A DNA stretch of 21,214 nucleotides, from contig JAWUWD010000060.1 of NCBI GenBank assembly GCA_034112085.1, forward strand, positions 1 through 21,214, in the 5' to 3' direction. The stretch comes from JAWUWD01 sp034112085 (GTDB taxonomy: Bacteria; Bacteroidota; Bacteroidia; Cytophagales; Cyclobacteriaceae). A program made the translations under genes and the position numbers. Of this stretch, positions 1 through 7,165 are shown in pieces. Numbering within the stretch: the first letter of the stretch is position 1; each line of letters starts with the position of its first letter. The notes beneath the pieces were generated by a model. That model saw nothing but the letters and a program-made list of their open reading frames with translations, did no database searches and was not told where the DNA came from.

Positions 1-191
1 CCGTTCACAACGTGTTGTATAGACTCGAGAAGAAAGGGTTTGTAGAATCTTACTTAGGAGGAGCTACAAAGGAGCGAGGGGGGAGAAAGAAGCGCCTTTT
101 CAAAATCACGGCAGAGGGGCAAGAGACGCTGTCTTATGCCAAGAATCTACGAAATAGAATGTGGGGACTAATGCCTGATATCAAAGGATAA
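1..191 (+). CDS. PadR family transcriptional regulator (3' part only)
   Basis: The window opens inside this gene; codons read in frame from base 3 and end at the TAA of 189-191, giving the last 62 residues. The visible part carries the second half of a PadR winged helix: VHNVLYRLEKKGFVES (recognition helix region), the basic wing ERGGRKKRLFKIT, then TAEGQETL, the usual turn into the C-terminal helix. PadR proteins are dimeric repressors that often control a neighbouring transport gene. The stop codon overlaps the start of the permease by one base (TAATG), so the two are almost certainly co-transcribed and translationally coupled, and the permease is the obvious candidate target. The N-terminus and promoter lie outside the window, so the ligand and autoregulation cannot be judged. 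Confidence 0.85.
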   Translation, partial: VHNVLYRLEKKGFVESYLGGATKERGGRKKRLFKITAEGQETLSYAKNLRNRMWGLMPDIKG

Positions 192-2833
192 TGTCTAAAC
201 AACAACAAACTCCACCAGAATGGATTGATGCATTACTCGAATGGTACTGCTCATCGAGGTATATCGATGAAGTGCAAGGTGACTTGCACGAGTGGTTTTT
301 CAGAAGAGTCAAGCGTCAGGGTATTCGAAAAGCAAGGTGGTTTTACTTACTAGACGTGATCAGATTTTGCCGATCATATCGCCTCAAATCTTATGATGAA
401 TTCACTCAAAACTCAAACAACGCAGCTATGTTAAAAAACTATTTTAAAACCTCTTGGAGAGCTTTATCAAAGAATAAAGCCTTCACTATTATCAACATCT
501 TAGGATTGACCATCGGTATGGTTGCTTTCATGATGATTTCACTCTATGTAGAGAATGAGTATAACTATGATCAGTTTCATACGCAGAAGGATGACATCTA
601 TCGACTCAAACAGAATCGATACAACAAAGGAGAATTGACCACAGAATGGGCAGCTGGGTGCACAGGTGTTGGGCCAGATCTTCATAATAATTTCCCTGAA
701 GTAAAAGAGTTTGTGCGAATGACTAAGAGTCAAGCACTGATCACTTACGAAGATAAAGTCTTTCAAGAAGACCACGCTTATTATACCAACAGTGCCTTTT
801 TCAAAGTATTCTCTATTCCAATTGTCAAAGGGGATACGAGTGTTCTCAGCAAGGCATACAACATGATGATCTCTGAGTCTACCGCCAAGAAGTATTTTGG
901 AGAGGCAGATCCAGTAGGCAAGACCATTAGACACAATGGTGCACGAGATTATAATATAGCGGGGGTTTATCAAGATATCCCTACCAACTCGCACATGAAA
1001 GCTGATATGCTTTTTTCCTTTGAGACATTCGTAGATCTCTCAGGGCCAGAATCAAGAACAACTTGGGACTGGGATGGATTCTATACCTACTTGCTATTAG
1101 AGAAAGGAACAGATTATAAAGATTTCGAAGCCAAAATCCCGGCATTTATCTTACAGGAAAGGGGAGAAGATTTGAAGCAACGTAGTGCTGGGATAGAGTT
1201 TCTACTTCAACCGATCACGAGCATTCATCTCACCTCTGACTATATGATGGAGTTCAAACCAAATGGCGATGGCGAGGCAACTTCTTTTTTATTTATTGTC
1301 GCAATATTTATCATTATCATCGCTTGGGTCAACTATGTAAATCTCTCTACTGCCAAGTCAATAGAACGTGCCAGAGAAGTAGGCGTAAGGAAAGTGATGG
1401 GCTCACTTAGAGGACAACTTGTTAAGCAATTTTTAGTAGAATCTTCTTTGGTCAATTTCATTGCCATAAGTATCGCAGTACTGGTTGTTTATTTGACTTT
1501 ACCAGCATTTGGTGACCTGTCAGGACGTGCTTTGGTACTGGATTTCACCAGCCAATCGTTCTTATTGATGCCTATTGGTCTATTTGTAATTGGGAGTCTA
1601 TTATCTGGAGCGTATCCAGCATTTGTGCTTTCAGGATTTGCTCCTGTAGCTATATTGTCTGGGAAGCTATCTACTTCTACCAAAGGTAGTCTTTTGAGGA
1701 AAGGACTGGTGACTTTTCAGTTTATAGCTTCATTGGTACTGATCATAGGTACTTATGTGGTGTACAGTCAGTTAGACTTTATGCGCTCCCAGGATATAGG
1801 GGTTGATATAGAACAAACATTGGTCGTCAAAGGCCCAGGAGCCATAGATTCTACTTATAGCAATCAACTCAATGTCTTCAAACAGCAGCTAGCACAACAG
1901 TCGGATATATTATCAGTGAGTGCCTCTACGGCTGTTCCAGGTTCACAGCCGGGATGGAATGCAGGAGGGATCAGGCTATTGTCAAAAGGTGAAGATGAAG
2001 CCAACCAATACAGAGTTATTGGGATGGATGCTGAATTTATGCAATCATATGACTTGGACTTGATGGATGGTAGGATCTTCGATGAGAAATTCAGTACAGA
2101 AGAAAATAACGTAATTTTCAATCAATCTGCTATGAGACTTATTGGTTTTAAAGATGCTAAGGACCTGCTTAATCAGGAAATATACTTCTGGGGAGACACC
2201 TTCAATATTGTAGGAGTGGTGAAGGATTATCACCAAGAATCATTGAAGAAGTCATTCGAGCCGTTGATCTTCAGATATATTCCCAATTCTACAAATTACT
2301 ATTCGGTCAAAGTTCAATCATCTGACATGTCTTATACCATAGCGAAGATTGAAGAAGAGTATAACGCTGCTTTTGTGGGAAATCCTTTTGACTTTTTCTT
2401 TTTAGATGATCATTTCAATCAGCAGTATAAAGCTGAGATGCAATTTGGGAAGGTTTTTGGAGTATTTGCTTCACTGGCAATACTGATAGCATGTCTGGGC
2501 TTATTTGGACTGACTTCATACATGACCGTATTGCGCACCAAAGAGATTGGGGTTAGGAAAGTACTCGGTGCTTCATTGATAAGCGTGATGACCTTACTCT
2601 CTAAGGATTTCGCTAAGCTAATGCTCGTGGCTATCCTGATCGCTACGCCTATTGCTTGGTATGTGATGAACAACTGGTTGGATGGATTCGCTTATCAGAT
2701 CAATCTAGCTTGGTGGGTATTCGTTCTTCCGAGCGTAGTGCTGATATCTCTTCTGATGGTGACTGTTAGCCTTCAGACAGTGAAGGCTGGGATGTCTAAT
2801 CCGGTAGATGCACTCAAGCATGAGTATCAATAG
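191..2833 (+). CDS. Duplicated FtsX/MacB-type ABC permease with N-terminal permease prefix domain
   Basis: This 880-residue inner-membrane protein has two tandem MacB_PCD-FtsX units. Residues 1-78 form a soluble prefix (PPEWIDALLEWYC...GDLHEWF) matching the 'permease prefix domain 2' seen on Bacteroidota transporters. The familiar permease start (MLKNYFKTSWRALSKNK) follows at residue 80, then TM1 near 93-118, an extracytoplasmic MacB_PCD region, FtsX block 1 near 364-485 (ending REVGVRKVMGS), a second extracytoplasmic region and FtsX block 2 near 752-875 (KEIGVRKVLGAS). The repeat of the EVGVRKV/EIGVRKV coupling motif shows internal duplication. No ATPase gene is adjacent, so it is an orphan permease that must use an ATPase encoded elsewhere. 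It starts inside the stop codon of the PadR gene. Function is probably MacB-like export or mechanotransmission; the substrate is unknown. Confidence 0.92.
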   Translation: MSKQQQTPPEWIDALLEWYCSSRYIDEVQGDLHEWFFRRVKRQGIRKARWFYLLDVIRFCRSYRLKSYDEFTQNSNNAAMLKNYFKTSWRALSKNKAFTIINILGLTIGMVAFMMISLYVENEYNYDQFHTQKDDIYRLKQNRYNKGELTTEWAAGCTGVGPDLHNNFPEVKEFVRMTKSQALITYEDKVFQEDHAYYTNSAFFKVFSIPIVKGDTSVLSKAYNMMISESTAKKYFGEADPVGKTIRHNGARDYNIAGVYQDIPTNSHMKADMLFSFETFVDLSGPESRTTWDWDGFYTYLLLEKGTDYKDFEAKIPAFILQERGEDLKQRSAGIEFLLQPITSIHLTSDYMMEFKPNGDGEATSFLFIVAIFIIIIAWVNYVNLSTAKSIERAREVGVRKVMGSLRGQLVKQFLVESSLVNFIAISIAVLVVYLTLPAFGDLSGRALVLDFTSQSFLLMPIGLFVIGSLLSGAYPAFVLSGFAPVAILSGKLSTSTKGSLLRKGLVTFQFIASLVLIIGTYVVYSQLDFMRSQDIGVDIEQTLVVKGPGAIDSTYSNQLNVFKQQLAQQSDILSVSASTAVPGSQPGWNAGGIRLLSKGEDEANQYRVIGMDAEFMQSYDLDLMDGRIFDEKFSTEENNVIFNQSAMRLIGFKDAKDLLNQEIYFWGDTFNIVGVVKDYHQESLKKSFEPLIFRYIPNSTNYYSVKVQSSDMSYTIAKIEEEYNAAFVGNPFDFFFLDDHFNQQYKAEMQFGKVFGVFASLAILIACLGLFGLTSYMTVLRTKEIGVRKVLGASLISVMTLLSKDFAKLMLVAILIATPIAWYVMNNWLDGFAYQINLAWWVFVLPSVVLISLLMVTVSLQTVKAGMSNPVDALKHEYQ

Positions 2834-2879
2834 AAAGAAGTAGGGGATTGATTTGAACCAAAATCTCCTTGATATAAGT

Positions 2880-2920
2880 ACTAGCCATTATCCCAAGCTA
2901 AGTTTGGGATAATGGCTAGT
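2880..2920. terminator. Bidirectional hairpin terminator between convergent genes
   Basis: Perfect 17-bp inverted repeat (2880-2896 with 2904-2920) around a 7-base loop, lying in the 111-base gap between the permease stop and the stop of the minus-strand thioredoxin-like gene. A short T/A-rich run (ttatat) follows on the plus strand. No other hairpin of this quality is seen in the gap, so it probably ends transcription from both sides. Confidence 0.75.
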
Positions 2921-2944
2921 TTATATAGGGTACTCCTTAAGTTT

Positions 2945-3853
2945 CTAGTCTTTCAAGGCCAGTTCATCATCAGACTTCTCAGCGATCAGTTCCAAGTATT
3001 TTTTAGCATACTTGTTTTCAGGATTCATGTCCAATGCTTTTTTGAAATTCGTTTTCGCCTTGCCTAGATCTTCCATAGCGTAGTAGCTGAGTCCTTTACT
3101 CTGATATGGGCGGTCACTTTTAGGAAATATTTTGGCATTGAGATCGTATATCGCTAGCGCTTTTTCATATTCTTGGTTTCTGAAATAGATTACTCCAACC
3201 TTAGATAGTTCGTAGTCCTTCTTTACTTCAGTTTTCAGCTGAGCGACTAGTTTATCATTATTGATGATATCGAAGCCTTTCTTTGCAATCGCATGATGCA
3301 GTACTTCTAGCCCATGGTAATTTGAGTGATACTTTTTCGAAGTAATAAGATCGCTAATATCCTGCTCTATACTTACCACAGGATGTTCTACTATCCTTCC
3401 CTTTTCCTTCCCACTCTTAGAAAACACGATGGCTGGAACACGATGTATATTTTGACCTAAGTCTTCACGATTCTTGCCTTGCTTAGATTGATTGAGGGTA
3501 TGAATAGTTAGCTTACTCATGTCATAGTTAGCCGCTTCAAGAGACTTTATGATCCGAGGCACTTCTTTGCGGCTATCTCCACACCAAGTCCCCATATAGA
3601 CAGTGACCTCATATTTAGAAAGGGCTTTTTTAAGTTTGTTAGACAATATGAGCTCATCTACTTCATGAGCTTCAGCGTTTGTATCAAACCATTTTCTAAA
3701 AGGCTCTTGCAGAAAGTCATTGGGCGTGACTTCGCCAAAAAGCATTTTACTACCACTTCTAGTGGTATCGATACTGTATTTCAATTGTTGAGCCGAAAGA
3801 GTGATCGTTTGAATGATTAATAAAATTAGTAGTGAACTTTTTATCCGTTTCAT
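2945..3853 (-). CDS. Secreted thioredoxin-fold protein with C-terminal TPR repeats
   Basis: This is a 302-residue protein with a signal peptide at 1-22 (hydrophobic LLILLIIQTITL, cleavage near SAQQ), so it acts in the periplasm. Residues about 75-165 form a thioredoxin-like fold with an active-site-like WCGDS at 90-94 and a candidate cis-proline in HRVPAIV (Pro140). The second redox cysteine of CxxC is replaced by Ser94, so the site is monothiol (CxxS), which suggests isomerase, mixed-disulfide or binding activity rather than dithiol reduction. Residues about 205-290 look like two TPR units (YFRNQEYEKALAIYDLNAK; GLSYYAMEDLGKAKTNFKKAL), implying a protein partner. It is divergent from the CoA-binding gene and convergent with the permease. 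The exact partner and role are unknown. Confidence 0.8.
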   Translation of the reverse strand: MKRIKSSLLILLIIQTITLSAQQLKYSIDTTRSGSKMLFGEVTPNDFLQEPFRKWFDTNAEAHEVDELILSNKLKKALSKYEVTVYMGTWCGDSRKEVPRIIKSLEAANYDMSKLTIHTLNQSKQGKNREDLGQNIHRVPAIVFSKSGKEKGRIVEHPVVSIEQDISDLITSKKYHSNYHGLEVLHHAIAKKGFDIINNDKLVAQLKTEVKKDYELSKVGVIYFRNQEYEKALAIYDLNAKIFPKSDRPYQSKGLSYYAMEDLGKAKTNFKKALDMNPENKYAKKYLELIAEKSDDELALKD

Positions 3854-3906
3854 AGTTTATAGTGTTTTGTTAATACAATTTTACCTAACACTATTCCATT
3901 TGACTG

Positions 3907-3939
3907 TTAATAAAATGTCAATGATTCTTAATAAAATGT
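3907..3939. repeat. 12-bp direct repeat, two copies, 21-base period
   Basis: TTAATAAAATGT occurs at 3907-3918 and again at 3928-3939, a period of 21 bases (two helical turns), just upstream of the ATG at 3950 and within the divergent promoter region. It could be a two-site operator facing one side of the helix. AT-rich composition makes chance a real alternative. Confidence 0.5.
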
Positions 3940-3949
3940 TAAACTTCAT

Positions 3950-4315
3950 ATGAAAAAGACTGTCATCATCGGAGCCACTCCAAACGTAACTCGATATGCT
4001 TACATGGCGGCTGAAAGCCTCACAGATAAAGGACACGAGATCGTACCCGTTGGTATCAAAAAAGGAGAGATATTTGACCAGCCTATTTTGAACTTAAATG
4101 AAAAACCTGAGATCAAGGAGGTAGATACGGTGACGATGTATATCGGACCACAGCATCAGGAGGAGTGGATGGAATATATTGTGGGGTTGAACCCGAAGCG
4201 CATTATTTTTAACCCGGGTACAGAAAACCATGAATTTGGTCGATTTGCTAGAAAGAAGGGGATTGAAGTCGAGGAGGCATGCACGTTAGTGCTTTTGAGC
4301 CTTAATGCGTATTAA
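3950..4315 (+). CDS. CoA-binding domain protein (YccU-like)
   Basis: A 121-residue single-domain cytoplasmic protein. KKTVIIGATPNVTRYAYMAAESL is a Rossmann-type nucleotide-binding start (beta strand, glycine turn, helix), followed by GHEIVPVGIKKGEI, VDTVTMYIGPQHQ and the PKRIIFNPGTEN loop. This is the standard layout of the CoA_binding_2 family. Members bind CoA or a related nucleotide, but most have no proven reaction. The length is normal for the family, and the ATG at 3950 sits directly before the first strand, so the start is secure. The 12-bp direct repeat lies immediately upstream. The bestrophin-like gene follows after about 164 bases without a clear terminator. Confidence 0.85.
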   Translation: MKKTVIIGATPNVTRYAYMAAESLTDKGHEIVPVGIKKGEIFDQPILNLNEKPEIKEVDTVTMYIGPQHQEEWMEYIVGLNPKRIIFNPGTENHEFGRFARKKGIEVEEACTLVLLSLNAY

Positions 4316-4479
4316 TGAGCAATACTTGTTTTTGGTTTTGAATAGGGGATAGGTCTTTAGTAAGGTTTTAATAAGACTAATGAGTCTCTGATATACAAAT
4401 ATGTAGTATTTGAGACTGAGAAGATAAATTTCCATTCATAAGCATCTGCTTCTTCTAAAAAGACACTATTTTGCGCCCT

Positions 4480-5244
4480 ATGTTTAGAAGTATTTTCACC
4501 ATCATCAATTGGAAGACCTTTATTATCACTTCATTATCAGTGGTCGCTACTTATCTATGTGATTTGTATACTATTCACGCAGATTTCCCTTTAAATCTAG
4601 TCGGGATCGCCATTGTCTTCCCGGTAGTGTTTTCTATCGATAGTGCATATAAAAGAAGAGAAAAAGCCTTAGCTCTTCTCAGTGATTTTAAAGCCCATAT
4701 TTTGGTGACCTGTCATGCCTCCCGAGATTGGATTGACACGAAAGACTCTGACTTCCCAGTTAGAGTGAAGCAACAACTCATGGATGTCTATGACGCATTG
4801 AGATCTACTTTTATAGTTGATAAGTCCGAATTGGCCGAGAAGGAAAAAGCGCTTTATGCAAGCTTGGCAAAGTTGTCTTCAGGCGTTCAAGAATTTAGAG
4901 ATCATGGACTTCAAGTAGGGGAGATGTCTCGTGTCAATCAGTATATCAGCAAGATGACTACTTCTATTGAAAACATGTTGGTGATCCTTCATTATCGTAC
5001 ACCCATCACTCTGAGAGCTTATAGCAAAGTCTTTATTTATAGTTTTCCAGTATTATATGCCCCTTATTTTGTATCCATTGCTAGCAATTACTCTACGAGC
5101 CTACAGTACATGATGCCTGTCGTGTTCAGTTTTATTCTAGTGAGTTTAGATAATATTCAGAATCACTTAGAAAATCCATTCGATCAAGTGGGTGTTGATG
5201 ATATCAGGTTTGATGTCGAGGAGTTTTCAGAGCGTATTCAATAA
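4480..5244 (+). CDS. Bestrophin-like membrane protein
   Basis: About 254 residues from the ATG at 4480; a TTG nine bases earlier is in frame but belongs to a tATTTTGCGCC stretch that looks more like promoter sequence. Two hydrophobic segments near the N-terminus (about 11-32 and 35-54) are followed by SIDSAYKRREKA, resembling the N-terminal bestrophin pattern of a TM helix then an A-Y-x-R region. A long helical middle contains a cytosolic-type charged stretch. Two further hydrophobic segments come near 185-205 and 210-230, then ENPFDQVGVDDIRFDVEEF, which resembles the C-terminal ENPFG/D-DLPLD element of bestrophin-type channels. It may be an anion channel or a diverged relative. The assignment rests on pattern likeness only; otherwise it is an unknown four-TM protein. 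It is convergent with the S41 peptidase gene, 23 bases apart. Confidence 0.55.
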   Translation: MFRSIFTIINWKTFIITSLSVVATYLCDLYTIHADFPLNLVGIAIVFPVVFSIDSAYKRREKALALLSDFKAHILVTCHASRDWIDTKDSDFPVRVKQQLMDVYDALRSTFIVDKSELAEKEKALYASLAKLSSGVQEFRDHGLQVGEMSRVNQYISKMTTSIENMLVILHYRTPITLRAYSKVFIYSFPVLYAPYFVSIASNYSTSLQYMMPVVFSFILVSLDNIQNHLENPFDQVGVDDIRFDVEEFSERIQ

Positions 5245-5267
5245 GGGTTTTTGTGCTGGTAGTTTGT

Positions 5268-7055
5268 CTAATTGTTCTTAATGAGCTCTAATACTTGATT
5301 TAATTCAGTATCTCTTCCTGATACAAAATCAGCTGCATTCTTTTTTATTATGACATTAGGAATTACACCTCCGTCATAGACCTTTTCACTGTCTGTAATA
5401 GCATTCATACCTATTGCGGGAATATCTATTTCTACTTTAGAGTTTGGGAGTTTAAAGAAAAATATAAAATTTCCATTGATTCCTTTCTGATTGCCTCCAG
5501 TTTCCTGACCTACAATAGTTACTCCATCGATCTGTTTGGCGTATGTCGCCATCAGGTGAGTAGCTGAGCTATTGGAGGCATTGGTCATTAAGTAGGTCTT
5601 GCCTCTAAATCCATCTTTAAGAGGCTTGTAGGTTTTTCCTCCCGGTGAATACTTGCCCTTAAGTTTATATCTTGATTCTCCTATGACGGAAATTTTATTG
5701 CCAAAATCATAGGGGAATTTTGACCATGTACTGATATACTTTCTTATATCATCTGGGATAGATTGATATCTAGTTGTCTCGGACATTGCAGGTACATCTA
5801 GTGGAGATTGAACGAGATGTTCGAGAATGTATTCACCTACTTCACCTTGCCCACCTTCATTACCCCGAATATCTATAGTGAGATTTTTTATATTTTTCTG
5901 GTTTAGTTCTTTAAAGGATCTTTTGAGAAATTCCTGCCAATCAAACTCTCCCCGCTGAACGGCAAATGAGTTCATTTTGAGGTAGGCAGTATGCTCATTT
6001 TTTATCTCAAACTTCCAGCCATTTTTTAATGAGTTATCTAATGGTCCATATCTCTTAGTGAGTATGTACGTGCGCTTAGTCTTTGAAATGGTATTTACGG
6101 AGGTCTTAAACACATGGCCATTTTTGTGGTCTTTCAATTCTAGACCTAGCACAGGATTGCTACCAAATTCCAATGAATAGAAAATGTCAAATAGTGCGAA
6201 TTTCTCTGTACCATCAACAATCAGTCGTTCTAATTTTTTTTCATAATTGTTACCATCTGAAGTAGTATACTGAGCCAGCTTAGTCATAATCTCATCTGTA
6301 GGGATGTCATTTATACTCAGTATTTCTAACCCCTTTTCAATTTTCTCGTTGTTTGAAGCATTCTTGTCTATGAATAGTCGCTTTTCAATTCTATCAAATG
6401 TGAAGGGAATTTTATCTGGTTGATGGAAAACAGCTTTTTTCATATTCCAACCTTGATTCCAAGGATTAGTGAATGTATGGCTACATTTAATATTTGCAGC
6501 GAATTTAGAGACTGCCTTATATATGTTAGTAACGACAGGGTTAGCTAACATTTCTTTTTGAAGTAATTCAAAATCTTGCTGCAAACCGAGCGAATCTCTG
6601 TACTTATAAATATTAGGATGAATATATTGTATGACTCTTTTGAGAATAGCGATATCTTCTTCTAGCTGCTCTCGAGTAAAAGTGAGCTTATCGATTTCTT
6701 CAGGACCGTAATACTCATATTCATTGAAGATGTTTGATATAGTCTGATCTTCATTTTTGAACCAAAGTATCCGATCATCGCTCCCATCCAGTTCAATTAG
6801 AGTTTTGTTGGTGAATCTATACTTTACATAGCGAGCGTTACTCTTAAAAGCAACTTTTACTTCATAGATACCATCTTGGTTCAGATCAGTCATTGCAATG
6901 CCACCTTTGTCAGCGATTGGAGAAATATTTCCTTTTAGATATACTTGATGAGTATCACTTATTCCATTCATATCAACTTTGAATGTTACATTATTAGACT
7001 GTGCAAAGGCAGTCGATTGTATTACCGTGATGAGTATTAAGAGTATGTTTTTCAT
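5268..7055 (-). CDS. Secreted S41 family peptidase with N-terminal starch-binding-like domain
   Basis: 595 residues from the ATG at 7055, which opens a good signal peptide (KNILLILITVIQSTAFAQ). The frame runs open to 7154, but that extension would bury the signal peptide and cover the palindrome. Residues about 22-105 (VTFKVDMNG..VYLKGNI..DLNQDGIYEVKV..YRFTN) resemble a CBM20/early-set beta-sandwich. The tail-specific-protease-like S41 domain follows: TIDIRGNEGG (about 393-402), then NASNSSATHL (about 492-501) with the likely catalytic serine, and VGQETGGN. It is probably a periplasmic or surface serine hydrolase; its substrate is unknown. It lies downstream of, and in the same direction as, the AraC-type regulator, with a 110-base spacer holding a palindrome. 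Confidence 0.85.
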   Translation of the reverse strand: MKNILLILITVIQSTAFAQSNNVTFKVDMNGISDTHQVYLKGNISPIADKGGIAMTDLNQDGIYEVKVAFKSNARYVKYRFTNKTLIELDGSDDRILWFKNEDQTISNIFNEYEYYGPEEIDKLTFTREQLEEDIAILKRVIQYIHPNIYKYRDSLGLQQDFELLQKEMLANPVVTNIYKAVSKFAANIKCSHTFTNPWNQGWNMKKAVFHQPDKIPFTFDRIEKRLFIDKNASNNEKIEKGLEILSINDIPTDEIMTKLAQYTTSDGNNYEKKLERLIVDGTEKFALFDIFYSLEFGSNPVLGLELKDHKNGHVFKTSVNTISKTKRTYILTKRYGPLDNSLKNGWKFEIKNEHTAYLKMNSFAVQRGEFDWQEFLKRSFKELNQKNIKNLTIDIRGNEGGQGEVGEYILEHLVQSPLDVPAMSETTRYQSIPDDIRKYISTWSKFPYDFGNKISVIGESRYKLKGKYSPGGKTYKPLKDGFRGKTYLMTNASNSSATHLMATYAKQIDGVTIVGQETGGNQKGINGNFIFFFKLPNSKVEIDIPAIGMNAITDSEKVYDGGVIPNVIIKKNAADFVSGRDTELNQVLELIKNN

Positions 7056-7131
7056 GACCTTGTATTTTTCGATTTGATGTTTCAAATGTGATACAATACG
7101 CAGAATACTACGCTTCAAAAGGTATGAATAG

Positions 7132-7152
7132 GACTCAAATCGTATTTGAGTC
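7132..7152. promoter_or_regulatory. Perfect palindrome between AraC-type regulator and S41 gene
   Basis: Arms GACTCAAAT (7132-7140) and ATTTGAGTC (7144-7152) are exact reverse complements around CGT. The site lies 77 bases upstream of the S41 start and 14 bases after the regulator's stop. It could be an operator. On the plus strand it is followed by a T run (tcttttttt), so it could also act as a terminator of antisense transcripts; on the minus strand no T run follows. Confidence 0.55.
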
Positions 7153-7165
7153 ATCTTTTTTTCTT

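Noticed and set aside
539..994. Minus-strand 151-codon frame inside the permease gene
   Set aside because: It lies fully antisense to a well-supported permease, has no recognisable motif and no sensible promoter or start context.
4383..4417. AGTCTC...GAGACT inverted repeat before the bestrophin-like gene
   Set aside because: Only six paired bases around a loop of more than 20 in AT-rich DNA; no T tract, so not convincing as a terminator or operator.
7056..7154. N-terminal extension of the S41 peptidase to 7154
   Set aside because: Would place 33 charged residues before a normal signal peptide and run through the palindrome; the ATG at 7055 is a better start.
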